Source: Cupriavidus necator (GTDB lineage Bacteria > Pseudomonadota > Gammaproteobacteria > Burkholderiales > Burkholderiaceae). Taken from it: a stretch of DNA of 64,000 nucleotides. Below, one piece after another: positions 44,991-53,936 of the stretch. The stretch lies in NCBI RefSeq assembly GCF_013141915.1, contig NZ_SROX01000020.1:62001-126000 (forward strand), read 5' to 3'. Each line of letters begins with the position of its first letter. The stretch's first letter is position 1. The translations under genes and the position numbers were made by a program. The notes under the pieces are model-generated. The model was not told the origin of the DNA, did not search any database, and saw only the letters and a list, made by a program, of their open reading frames with translations.

Positions 44991-46058
44991 TCAGGCTTGC
45001 CGCAGCCTGTGTGCCATGCCAGGTGACATCCAGCGGCCGCCATCGCCAACCACCAGCCCGTCGACGCCAGCGAGCCCGCTTGTCAGCCGTTTCCAGCCGG
45101 GCTGGCCGGCCACCATCAGCGCGGCGCCCAGCCCGTTGACCGCCGCCGCGCCCGGCGCCACCAGCGTCACGCCGCGGGGGCCGGCCGTCGGCAGGCCGGT
45201 AGCGGGATCCAGCACATGGTGATAGCGCCGGCCCCCGGCGACAAAGCAGCGCTCGTAGTCGCCTGATGATGCCACCACGGCATCGGCTACCTGCAGCACG
45301 CCAAGCAGCCGTGCCGGCGCCAGCGGGTCGCGCACGCCAATGCGCCAGTCGCGCCCTTGCAGCTGGCCCATAGCCAGCACGTCCCCGCCGCCGTTGACCA
45401 TCGCGTTGGCCAGGCCGTGGCGCCGCAGCACCTGCATGCCCGCTTCCAGGATCGGCAGCTTGGCAATGCCGCCCAGGTCCAGGCGCATGCCCGGGCGGGC
45501 CAGCATGACCTCGCCGCGCCGGGCGTCGAGCACGACCTGCCGGTAGTCCACCAGCGGGCGTGCGCGCGCCAGTTCGGCGGCGTCGGGCACGCGGCTGCCA
45601 TCCGCGCCGAAGCGCCAGCCGGCGAAGGCCCCGACCGTGATATCGAAAGCGCCACGGCACCGTGCGGAAACTGCCGCGGCGGCCTGCAGCACCGCCATCA
45701 GTTCGGGGGCTACGCGCACCGGGTGGCGGCCCGCCGCACGCTGCAGTGCGCTGACCTGGCTGTCGGGGCGATAGCGGCTCATCAATTGCTCCAGCCGCGC
45801 CATCTCGGCAAAGGCCGCGGCGATGGCCGCCTGAACCGCGCCGTGGCTGCCGTGCTGCACGACGATGTCCACGCGCGTACCCAGCAAACGGCGCGATGCA
45901 TGCGTGACGGTGGCATCGGCCAGCGCCGGCCGCACGAACATCCCGGTGGCGAGCAGCGGCAAGCCCGCGGCGCCGCCAACCATGGCGCGGCGCATGTGGT
46001 CGAGGCGGGCGATGGAAGTGGTGGAGGACTGTGTGAGCAGCAGGGTCTTGAAGCGCAT
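44991..46058 (-). CDS. apbE: ApbE-family FAD:protein FMN transferase (NosX-like)
   Basis: Periplasmic flavin transferase (355 aa) that attaches FMN to Thr of target proteins. Motifs are THASRRLLGTRVDIVVQHG, EQLMSRYRPDSQVSALQ, GMRLDLGGIAKLP, AMVNGGGDVLAMG and HHVLDPATGLPTAG (metal binding). A signal-like segment MRRAMVGGAAGLPLLATG lies at residues 22-39 of the chosen start, so ATG at 45995 or at 46142 are alternatives. It is divergent from nosZ; NosR carries a matching flavinylation motif, so this is the likely NosX. Confidence 0.88.
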   Translation of the reverse strand: MRFKTLLLTQSSTTSIARLDHMRRAMVGGAAGLPLLATGMFVRPALADATVTHASRRLLGTRVDIVVQHGSHGAVQAAIAAAFAEMARLEQLMSRYRPDSQVSALQRAAGRHPVRVAPELMAVLQAAAAVSARCRGAFDITVGAFAGWRFGADGSRVPDAAELARARPLVDYRQVVLDARRGEVMLARPGMRLDLGGIAKLPILEAGMQVLRRHGLANAMVNGGGDVLAMGQLQGRDWRIGVRDPLAPARLLGVLQVADAVVASSGDYERCFVAGGRRYHHVLDPATGLPTAGPRGVTLVAPGAAAVNGLGAALMVAGQPGWKRLTSGLAGVDGLVVGDGGRWMSPGMAHRLRQA

Positions 46059-46166
46059 GACGAGGGTGGTATCGATCGCGATAGCGGCAACGGGCGCCGC
46101 CGTGCCGCCATTCTGTTCGCGGCGCCGGAGAAAAACATGCATCAGTAATGAATATTTAAGAGAACC

Positions 46167-46180
46167 ATGACGATCATCAA
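46167..46180. promoter_or_regulatory. Weak FNR/DNR-like box upstream of nosZ
   Basis: ATGAC-GATC-ATCAA resembles TTGAT-N4-ATCAA with one perfect half. It lies in the 244-base gap between apbE and nosZ, 123 bases before nosZ. Oxygen or NO-responsive control of nos genes by FNR-type proteins is usual, but this match is imperfect. Confidence 0.35.
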
Positions 46181-46302
46181 GCCCGATCGCGTCAACTGCT
46201 TCGACCATCTGTAGCCGGCAGCAGCAAGCCAACACAAGACAAAGCAAGCAGCCAGCCGGCGGAGCGGACTCCGCCCTTTGCATGACGGTTCGAGGATCGA
46301 AG

Positions 46303-48246
46303 ATGACCAGGCATTCGCAGCATCCACTGCCACCCCACGATGCACCAGCCGCGCCGGGACGGCGGCGCTTTATCAATACCGCGGCGCTGGCCGGCCTTGC
46401 CGGGGTGGCGGCCTGTACCGACAAGGGCGGCGCGCCGGTGGCGGCCACGCCGGCCAGCGGCGCCGGCGCCCACACCGCCCATGCGGGCAACACCGCCGCC
46501 CCCACCGTGCACCTCAAGCCAGGCGAGTTGGATACCTATTACGGCCTGTGGAGCGGCGGCCATGCCGGCGACATGCGCGTGCTGGGCTTGCCCTCCGGGC
46601 GCGAACTGCACCGGATTCCGTGCTTCGGGCCGGACGCCCTGACGGGGTGGGGCATCACCAATGAATCGAAACGCGTAATGGGCACCCGCCCCGACGGCAG
46701 CCTGCAATACACCGTGGGCGATACCCACCACGTGCATGCCTCGTACAAGGACGGGAACTACGACGGCCGCTATGCCTGGATCAACGACAAGATCAATGCG
46801 CGGCTGGCGCGCATCCGGCTTGACTACTTCATCTGCGACAAGATCACCGAGCTGCCCAATGTGCAGGGCTTCCACGGCATCTTTCCGGACAAGCGCGACC
46901 CCGTCGACGCCACCATCAACTACACAACGCGCGTATTCTGCGGTGCCGAGTTCGGCGTGCCGCTGCCCAATGCGCCGACCGAGGACGGCCGCAAGTACCG
47001 CTCGCTGTTCACCTGCGTCGACGCCGAATCGATGGCAGTGCGCTGGCAGGTGCTGATCGACGGCAACTGCGACCTGGTGGCGAGCTCGTTTGACGGCAAG
47101 CTGGCCGCGACCAACCAGTACAACGTTGAAATGGGCGTGCGCTTCGAGGACATGATGTCGGCCGAGCGCGATGCCTGCCTGTTCTTCAACATCGCCCGCA
47201 TCGAGGCGGCCGTCAAGGCCGGCAAGTTCAAGACCATCGGCGACTCGAAGGTGCCAGTGGTCGACGGCACGCGTGCCGCCAACCAGGATCCCCGCACGGC
47301 ACTGACCGCGTATGTATCGGTGCCCAAGAACCCCCACGGCGTCAATGCCAGCCCGGACCAGAAGTACTTCATCTGCGCCGGCAAGCTGTCGCCCACGGCC
47401 ACGGTGATCGAACTGGCCAGGGTGCTCGACTGGTTCGACGGCAAGCTCGCCAGGCTGGACGACGCCATCGCCGCCGAGGTCGAGCTGGGCCTGGGGCCGC
47501 TGCATACCGCCTTCGACGGCCGCGGCAATGCCTACACCACGCTGTTCCTCGACAGCCAGGTGGTCAAGTGGAACATCGACGCCGCGATCCGCTTCCACCG
47601 TGGCGACAAGAGTGCCAAGTACGTGGTGGACCGGCTTGACGTGCAATACCAGCCCGGCCACCTCAATGCCTCGCAATCCGAGACCGTGGCCGCCGACGGC
47701 AAGTTCCTGGCGGTGGGCTGCAAGTTCTCCAAGGACCGCTTCCTGCCGGTGGGTCCGCTGCACGCCGAGAACGAGCAGCTAATCGACATCTCCGGCGACA
47801 AGATGGTGTTGCTGGCGGACCATCCGGTGCACAGCGAACCGCACGACTTCATCATCTTCCGGCGCGAGCTGCTGCGCCCGAAGCAGGTCTACGCGCTCGA
47901 CGACTTTCCGCTGGCGGTCAAGGATGCGCAGCAATCCGGCGTGTTCCGCAACGGCCGCAAGGTGACGGTGAAGCTGACCTCGCAGGCGCCGGTGTTCAGC
48001 CTGCGCGAGATCAAGCTGAAGCGCGGCGACGAGGTCACGCTGATCCTGACCAACCTGGACAAGATCGAAGACCTGACGCATGGCTTCGCCATCCCGAAGT
48101 ACAACATCAACTTCATCGTCAATCCGCAGGAGACCGCGTCGGTGACCTTCATCGCCGACAAGCCCGGCGTGTTCTGGTGCTACTGCACCCACTTCTGCCA
48201 TGCGCTGCACCTCGAGATGCGCAGCCGCATGATCGTCGAGGCCTGA
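46303..48246 (+). CDS. nosZ: Nitrous-oxide reductase, clade I
   Basis: Periplasmic copper enzyme (647 aa) reducing N2O to N2. The start at 46303 follows GAGGA; the N terminus has a Tat signal (GRRRFINTAALAGLAGVAA), the mark of clade I. CuZ ligands are visible in D140-T-HHVH and in HSEPHDF. The CuA site is at the C terminus: C628-T-H-F-C632-H-A-L-H636-L-E-M639. The Trp that usually sits between the two cysteines is His here. Remaining sequence, such as IPKYNINFIVNPQETASVTF, is normal. Confidence 0.96.
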   Translation: MTRHSQHPLPPHDAPAAPGRRRFINTAALAGLAGVAACTDKGGAPVAATPASGAGAHTAHAGNTAAPTVHLKPGELDTYYGLWSGGHAGDMRVLGLPSGRELHRIPCFGPDALTGWGITNESKRVMGTRPDGSLQYTVGDTHHVHASYKDGNYDGRYAWINDKINARLARIRLDYFICDKITELPNVQGFHGIFPDKRDPVDATINYTTRVFCGAEFGVPLPNAPTEDGRKYRSLFTCVDAESMAVRWQVLIDGNCDLVASSFDGKLAATNQYNVEMGVRFEDMMSAERDACLFFNIARIEAAVKAGKFKTIGDSKVPVVDGTRAANQDPRTALTAYVSVPKNPHGVNASPDQKYFICAGKLSPTATVIELARVLDWFDGKLARLDDAIAAEVELGLGPLHTAFDGRGNAYTTLFLDSQVVKWNIDAAIRFHRGDKSAKYVVDRLDVQYQPGHLNASQSETVAADGKFLAVGCKFSKDRFLPVGPLHAENEQLIDISGDKMVLLADHPVHSEPHDFIIFRRELLRPKQVYALDDFPLAVKDAQQSGVFRNGRKVTVKLTSQAPVFSLREIKLKRGDEVTLILTNLDKIEDLTHGFAIPKYNINFIVNPQETASVTFIADKPGVFWCYCTHFCHALHLEMRSRMIVEA

Positions 48247-48294
48247 GACGGGTTTGCGGAGCGTTGCGCGCGGCGCTCCGCCCGCTGATTTTCC

Positions 48295-50904
48295 ATGATG
48301 CACGCAATCTTCAAAGGACTCGTGGCAGTCCTGGCCGCGTGGCTGCTGCCGCTCGGCCCGGTCTCGCCAGCGCATGCGGGCGCCTACGAGGCCGAACTGC
48401 CGCCGCAACTGGCCACCGCGGCCGATCTGTGCGCGCTGGTGCCGTGCGCGCAGGTGCTGCCCGGCGCCACGCATTTTTCGGCGCGCATGGGCCAGCCGCC
48501 CTATGTCGAGGGCTATCGTACGGGCCCGGGCGGCACGCGCGAGCTGCTTGGCTACGTCATGCTGTCCACCGATATCACCGATACGCCGGCGTATTCGGGC
48601 AAGCCGGTGGTGACCCTGATCGGCATGGATACGCAGGGCCGCTATGCCGGCGTCAAGGTGCTGAAGCATTCGGAGCCAATCCTGTTGCTGGGCATCCCGG
48701 AATCGGCACTGCTGGATTTCAACCGGCAGTACGTCGGCAAGTCGGTCGCCGACAAGATTGAAGTGGGGCAGTCGCGCCCCGACCAAGGCGTGGTCGGGGT
48801 CGATGCCATTTCCGGGGCCACGGTGACGGTGATCGCGCAGAACCAGGTGCTGACCGCGTCTGGCGCGGCGGTGGCGCGGCAGGTCGGCATCCTGGCGCCG
48901 ACGCGGCGCGCGCCGGCACAGTTCGTGGCAAGCGGCGCCCACTACGGCTGGCCCCAGCTGGTGACGATGGGCGCGGTGCAGCGCCTGCTGGTGCAGCCGG
49001 CGCAGGTTGGCCTGCCGGGCGGCAACGGACCGTTCATCGAGTTGTGGTTCGGCAACCTCGACCATCCCGATATCGGGCGCAGCGTGCTGGGCGATGCCGG
49101 CTGGCAGGGGCTGCGCGCGCAGCTGCGGCCGGGTGAGCACGCCATCTTCGTGATCCGCACCGCGGGCACCGAGTCGTTCAAGGGCTCGGGCTTCGTGCGT
49201 GGCGGCATCTATGACCGGGTACAGGTGCGCCAGGGCGCCGACGCCTTCACCTTCCGCGACCTCGACTACCTGAACCTGTATGGCGTGGCCGCGCAGGGCG
49301 CGCCCGCAGCAACCGAGTCGGCGATCTTCGTGATCCGCTCGCCGGCCTTTTCCGCGGCGTATCCGTGGCAGTTGTCGTTCCTTGGCAACCGGGTCGACCG
49401 CGCCACCGGCACGCGCAGCTTTGCCAGCTTCGACGCGCCGTACTGGCTGCCAGGGGCGCTGCTGCAAGGCGGCCGCCCCCACATCGACGTACCCGAGGCG
49501 CCGTGGCGCGAGGTCTGGCGCCGCCAGGCCGGCACCATCGCGCTGTTCGTGGCGCTGCTGGGGGCGGTCACGCTGGTCTACGCGCTGCGCGACCGCCTGA
49601 CGCGGCGCGCCACCCACAAGCAGAAGTGGCCGGTGAACGCGTTCAAGTACACAGCCTGGGCCATCAGCATCGTATTCGTGGGGTTTGGCGCCATGGCGCA
49701 GCCTTCGGTCACGCAGGTGCTGACCTGGTTCCATGCGTTGCTGCTGCGCTGGGACTGGGCCTTGTTCCTGAGCGATCCTTTTATCTTCTGCTTCTGGATC
49801 TTCATTATTGCCACGGTGCTGCTGTTCGGACGCGGACTGTTCTGCGGCTGGCTGTGCCCGTTTGGCTCGCTGTCCGAGGCGATCTTCAAGCTGGGCCGTT
49901 TCCTGGGGCTGAAACGATGGCAGCGGCAGTTTCCGCGGCGTTGGCACGACCGGCTCAAGTGGGTCAAGTACGGCGTGTTCTTCGCGCTGCTGGCGGTCTC
50001 GGTGTTCTCGATGGGGCTGGCCGAGCGGCTGGCGGAGATCGAGCCGTTCAAGACCACCTTCCTGGTCGGCATCCCGAACCGCGCGTGGCCGTACGGGCTG
50101 TTCGCGTGCGCGCTGCTGGGGCTGTCGCTGTTCATCGAGCGGCCTTACTGCAAGTACCTGTGCCCGCTCGGCGCGGCCCTGGCAATGCCGAGCACGTTCC
50201 GCTGGTTTGGCCTGCGGCGCAAGCCTGACTGCAACCGTTGCAAGGCGTGCGCGGCGGGCTGCGGTGCGCAGGCGATCGATGCCGATGGCCGCATCGACCA
50301 GCGCGAATGCCTGCATTGCCTCGACTGCATGGTGCTCTATACCGATACGCGCGGCTGCCCGCCGCTGGCACGCGAACGCAAGCGGCGCGAGCGCGATGGG
50401 TTGCCGCTGACGCCGGTGGCAGGCAACGGGTATTTCATTGCGTTGGTGCCGGTGCCGGCCGATGCGGCGCAGCCGCCTGGCGCCGATCCGCGCATGCCGA
50501 CCGACCGCGTTACGCCGCCTTACGCGGCCACGGCCGGCGCCGCGCGCTGGGGCGCTGAGCTGTGGGATCACTTGTGGCCATGGAGCGGGCCGGGCTGGCG
50601 CTCAGCCGCCGCGTTGCAGCTGGCGGGGGTGGCGGTGGCACTGGCGGCAACCGTGGCGTGGGCGCTGGCGGCCAGCGGGCACCTTCGCGCCGGCGCGGTG
50701 ATCGGCTGGTGGCTGGGCTGGAGCCTCTACGAGGTGGTGATCCGCCTGTCGGCAAAACGCTATGTCAAGGATGGCCCATGGTGGCGCGGCCGCCATCGAC
50801 GCGCCACCGTGATGGACATGCTCAGCTATGTCGGCTTCAAGAACCTGCTGGTGGGTGCCGTGCTGTTGCTGGCGCTGAAGGCGATGGGGAGGCTGCTCGC
50901 ATGA
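48295..50904 (+). CDS. nosR: NosR, flavo-iron-sulfur protein for N2O reduction
   Basis: Membrane protein (869 aa) needed for NosZ activity in vivo and expression. A signal peptide is followed by a periplasmic FMN-binding domain with flavinylation motif DAISGAT (Thr176). Membrane helices follow from about residue 415, with two CxxxCP motifs (FCGWLCPFG, YCKYLCPLG). Then come two 4Fe-4S sites (CNRCKACAAGC and ECLHCLDC plus CPP). About 160 residues after the clusters form a further segment with two or three helices. NosR of Pseudomonas is near 720 aa, so this one is long. ATGATG start, 48 bases after nosZ. Confidence 0.94.
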   Translation: MMHAIFKGLVAVLAAWLLPLGPVSPAHAGAYEAELPPQLATAADLCALVPCAQVLPGATHFSARMGQPPYVEGYRTGPGGTRELLGYVMLSTDITDTPAYSGKPVVTLIGMDTQGRYAGVKVLKHSEPILLLGIPESALLDFNRQYVGKSVADKIEVGQSRPDQGVVGVDAISGATVTVIAQNQVLTASGAAVARQVGILAPTRRAPAQFVASGAHYGWPQLVTMGAVQRLLVQPAQVGLPGGNGPFIELWFGNLDHPDIGRSVLGDAGWQGLRAQLRPGEHAIFVIRTAGTESFKGSGFVRGGIYDRVQVRQGADAFTFRDLDYLNLYGVAAQGAPAATESAIFVIRSPAFSAAYPWQLSFLGNRVDRATGTRSFASFDAPYWLPGALLQGGRPHIDVPEAPWREVWRRQAGTIALFVALLGAVTLVYALRDRLTRRATHKQKWPVNAFKYTAWAISIVFVGFGAMAQPSVTQVLTWFHALLLRWDWALFLSDPFIFCFWIFIIATVLLFGRGLFCGWLCPFGSLSEAIFKLGRFLGLKRWQRQFPRRWHDRLKWVKYGVFFALLAVSVFSMGLAERLAEIEPFKTTFLVGIPNRAWPYGLFACALLGLSLFIERPYCKYLCPLGAALAMPSTFRWFGLRRKPDCNRCKACAAGCGAQAIDADGRIDQRECLHCLDCMVLYTDTRGCPPLARERKRRERDGLPLTPVAGNGYFIALVPVPADAAQPPGADPRMPTDRVTPPYAATAGAARWGAELWDHLWPWSGPGWRSAAALQLAGVAVALAATVAWALAASGHLRAGAVIGWWLGWSLYEVVIRLSAKRYVKDGPWWRGRHRRATVMDMLSYVGFKNLLVGAVLLLALKAMGRLLA

Positions 50905-52187
50905 AGCTGCTGCCTGGTATCGCGCTGCTATGGCTTGCCTGCGGCTCGGCGTTTGCGCAGGCCGCGACCTGGCGTGTGCAGCCCGGCCAGTCGCTGCAGG
51001 CGGCGATCGAGGCCGCGGGGGCGGGCGACACCATCGAGATTGCGCGCGGCCACTACACCGGCAACTTTACCGTCGGCAAGCCGCTGGTCCTGCGCGGTAT
51101 CGCGCGGCCCACGCTGAGCGGCGCACTGCGCGGCGATACGCTGCGCATCGCCGCGCCCGACGTGGTGGTCGAGGGACTGATCGTGCGCGACTCCGGCGAC
51201 AGCCTGAAGGACCAGAACGCCGGCATCACCATCCAGCCCGGCGCGCACCGTGCCGTGGTGCGCCACTGCGAGCTGACCTATAACCTGTTCGGCCTGTGGA
51301 TCGAAAAGGCCGACGAGGTCCGCATCGAGGCCAACACCATCACCGGCAAGCGCGACTACAACTCGGCGCAGCGCGGCAACGGCGTGCAACTCTACAACAC
51401 GCGCGGCGCGCGCATTCTCGACAACCACATCAGCTTCGTGCGCGACGCGCTCTATGTCGACGTCTCGCACCACGCGGTGTTTCGCGGCAACCGGCTGCAC
51501 CATAGCCGCTATGGCACCCATTACATGAATTCGTACCACAACCTGTGGGAAGGCAACGACAGCTACCGCAACCGCGGCGGACTGGCACTGATGGAAGTGC
51601 GCGACCAGGTCGTTCGCAACAACCGCACCTGGGCCAACGCCGATCACGGCATCATGCTGCGCACGCTGCAGGACTCGGTGGTGGAGGGCAACGTGGTGGC
51701 CGATAACGCGCGCGGCTTCTTTATCTACGATGTCGAATATGCGCAGTTGCGCAACAACCTTGTGCTGGGCAACGCCATCGGCGTGCACCTGTCGGCGGGA
51801 TCGACCCGCAACGTGGTGCAGGGCAACGACTTTATCGGCAACCGCGAGCCGGTGCGCTATGTCGGCGCGCGCGACGAGCCCTGGGGCGGACGCAACCCGG
51901 CCGAAAGGCAGCACGGCAACTACTGGGGAAACTATCTGGGCTGGGATCGCGATGCCGACGGCGTGGGCGATATCCCGTACCGCGCCAATGACCTGGTCGA
52001 CCGGCTCAGCTGGCGCTATCCGGGCGTGACGCTGCTGCTGGGCAGCCCCGCGCTGCAGGCGCTGCGGCTGGCCGGGCGCCAGTTTCCCGTGATCCGGGTG
52101 CCGGGCGTGGTCGACCAATATCCGCGCATGCGTCCGGCCCGCGCCAACTGGAGGCAATGGCATGCGCCGGCCGAGGCCAGCCATTGA
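50901..52187 (+). CDS. nosD: NosD, periplasmic copper-site maturation protein
   Basis: Periplasmic right-handed beta-helix protein (428 aa) that works with NosFY in assembling the CuZ cluster of NosZ. Signal peptide MKLLPGIALLWLACGSAFA, then QPGQSLQAAIEAAGAGDTIE. Repeated carbohydrate-binding-like turns (DSLKDQNAGITIQPGAHRAV, NRGGLALMEVRDQVVRNNRT) make up the helix. NYWGNYLGWDRDADGVGDIP is the typical C-terminal block. The ATG overlaps the nosR stop. Confidence 0.95.
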   Translation: MKLLPGIALLWLACGSAFAQAATWRVQPGQSLQAAIEAAGAGDTIEIARGHYTGNFTVGKPLVLRGIARPTLSGALRGDTLRIAAPDVVVEGLIVRDSGDSLKDQNAGITIQPGAHRAVVRHCELTYNLFGLWIEKADEVRIEANTITGKRDYNSAQRGNGVQLYNTRGARILDNHISFVRDALYVDVSHHAVFRGNRLHHSRYGTHYMNSYHNLWEGNDSYRNRGGLALMEVRDQVVRNNRTWANADHGIMLRTLQDSVVEGNVVADNARGFFIYDVEYAQLRNNLVLGNAIGVHLSAGSTRNVVQGNDFIGNREPVRYVGARDEPWGGRNPAERQHGNYWGNYLGWDRDADGVGDIPYRANDLVDRLSWRYPGVTLLLGSPALQALRLAGRQFPVIRVPGVVDQYPRMRPARANWRQWHAPAEASH

Positions 52188-53103
52188 TCCGGCCATGGCC
52201 ACCATCGTGCTGTCCGGCGTCAGCAAGCACTTCGGCGCGCTGCGCGCCGTCGACGATGTCAGCCTGAGCGTCGGGCAGGGCGAGCTGCTTGGGCTGATCG
52301 GCCATAACGGCGCGGGCAAGAGCACGCTGTTCCGGATGATGCTGGGCCTGTTGCCGCCGACGCGGGGCACGCTGGCCGTCGCCGGCGCCGCCGTGGGCAC
52401 GCGCGCGTTCCGTGCCGCACGCCGCGGCATCGGCTACCTGCCCGAGCACCTGGTGCTGTACGACAACCTGAGCGGGCTCGAGACCTTGCACTTCTTTGCG
52501 CGGCTCAAGGGCGTGCCGGCGCAAGCGTGCATGCCGATGCTGGCACAGGTGGGCCTGTCCGACGCCGCCGCGCGTCCGGTGCGCGAGTACTCGAAAGGCA
52601 TGCGGCAACGGCTGGGGTTTGCGCAGGCGCTGCTGGGCGCGCCGCGCGTGCTGTTCCTGGACGAGCCGACCAATGGCCTTGACCCCGCCGCGATCCGCGA
52701 CTTCTACGCCATGCTCAACGCGCTGCGCGCGAGCGGGGTGACCATCGTCATCACCTCGCACATCCTGGCCGAGCTGCAGCAGCGCATCGACCGCTTTGCC
52801 ATCCTGTCCGCGGGGCGGCTGCAGGCCGCCGGCACCCTGGCGGCGCTGCGCGCCCGGGCCGGCCTGCCGCTGACGCTGGTGCTGCGGGTCGAGGCGGGCG
52901 CTCGCGACGAGGCCTTGCGCAGGCTGCGCGCGCTGCCTGGGCTGGAGATCGACAGCGCGCCGGGCAGTGCATTGGCCGTGCGCTGTCCGCCCGCCGCCAA
53001 GATGGCGGTGCTGGCCGCCGTGCAGCCGCTCACCGGCCGGCTGCTGGACCTGCAGATCCGCGAGCCGTCGCTCGAGGACCTGTTTCTCGGGATGAGGGGA
53101 TAA
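52162..53103 (+). CDS. nosF: NosF, ABC ATPase of the nos copper system
   Basis: Cytoplasmic ATPase (313 aa) that with NosY energises NosD. Walker A GHNGAGKSTLFRMMLG, signature YSKGMRQRLGFAQAL, Walker B VLFLDEPTNGLDP and H-loop VITSHILAEL. GGAGG 8 bases before the ATG at 52162 favours this start, which overlaps nosD by 26 bases; ATG at 52195 (MATIVLSG) is the alternative that begins at the ABC domain. About 90 residues after the ABC domain form a small C-terminal region. Confidence 0.95.
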   Translation: MRRPRPAIDPAMATIVLSGVSKHFGALRAVDDVSLSVGQGELLGLIGHNGAGKSTLFRMMLGLLPPTRGTLAVAGAAVGTRAFRAARRGIGYLPEHLVLYDNLSGLETLHFFARLKGVPAQACMPMLAQVGLSDAAARPVREYSKGMRQRLGFAQALLGAPRVLFLDEPTNGLDPAAIRDFYAMLNALRASGVTIVITSHILAELQQRIDRFAILSAGRLQAAGTLAALRARAGLPLTLVLRVEAGARDEALRRLRALPGLEIDSAPGSALAVRCPPAAKMAVLAAVQPLTGRLLDLQIREPSLEDLFLGMRG

Positions 53104-53105
53104 GC

Positions 53106-53936
53106 ATGGGCGCGTGGTTCGACGCCAGGCAGGTGGCCGCACTGGCCGGCAAGGAGTTTCGCGACCGCCTGCGCAACCGCTGGGTGCTGGCGGTGGCCGC
53201 GGTGTTCACGGCGCTGTCGCTGGCGATCGGTTACTTCGGCGGCGCGGAGCAGGGCGTGCTGGGCCCGCGCTCGCTGGAGCTTGTCATCACCAGCCTCGCC
53301 AGCCTGGTGATCTACCTGGTGCCGATGATCGCGCTACTGCTGGGCTTCGACGCCGTGGTGGGCGAGCGCGAGCGCGGCTCGCTGGACCTGCTGCTGTCGC
53401 TGCCGCTGACGCGCGCCGAGCTGCTGCTGGGCAAGTACCTCGGGCTGGCCGCCGCGCTGGTGCTGGCCACGGCCGGCGGCTTTGCGCTGATGGCGCTGCT
53501 GCTGGCGCGCCAGTTCGGCTGGGCCGGGCTGTATCACTACCTCGGCTTCGTCGCCAGTGCCGTGCTGCTCGGGCTGGCATTCCTGAGCCTGGCGCTGTGG
53601 CTGTCGGTGCTGAGCCGCGACCGCGCGCAGGCGTCGGGACTGGCGATCGGGCTGTGGTTCTTCTTCGTGCTGGTGTTCGATCTGCTGCTGCTAGGCATGC
53701 TGGTCGCCGGCAGCGGCGACCAGCACGCCGCCACCGACTGGATCGCGTGGCTGCTGTTGCTCAATCCCGCCGACCTGTTCCGCATCGTCAATGCCTTTTC
53801 ATTGGACCAGCTGCGTAGCGCCGGAGGCGTTGCCAGCATCGTGCCGCCCGCGCTGGCCAGCCCGTGGCCGACCGGTGCGGCACTGCTGGCGTGGATCGCC
53901 GCGCCGCTGGGCCTTGCTGCCAGGAGTTTCCGCTGA
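53106..53936 (+). CDS. nosY: NosY, ABC membrane subunit of the nos copper system
   Basis: ABC-2-type membrane protein (276 aa) with about six helices, the membrane partner of NosF and NosD. Recognisable segments are AGKEFRDRLRNRWVLAVAAVF, VVGERERGSLDLLLSLPLTR (the ABC-2 coupling block) and WIAWLLLLNPADLFRIVNAF. It starts 2 bases after nosF, and its stop overlaps the nosL start (TGATG). Confidence 0.94.
   Translation: MGAWFDARQVAALAGKEFRDRLRNRWVLAVAAVFTALSLAIGYFGGAEQGVLGPRSLELVITSLASLVIYLVPMIALLLGFDAVVGERERGSLDLLLSLPLTRAELLLGKYLGLAAALVLATAGGFALMALLLARQFGWAGLYHYLGFVASAVLLGLAFLSLALWLSVLSRDRAQASGLAIGLWFFFVLVFDLLLLGMLVAGSGDQHAATDWIAWLLLLNPADLFRIVNAFSLDQLRSAGGVASIVPPALASPWPTGAALLAWIAAPLGLAARSFR

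Noticed and set aside
47779-50571. 930-codon open frame on the - strand opposite nosR
   Set aside because: Low-complexity Arg/His/Gln/Ala sequence; the + strand carries nosR with all motifs.
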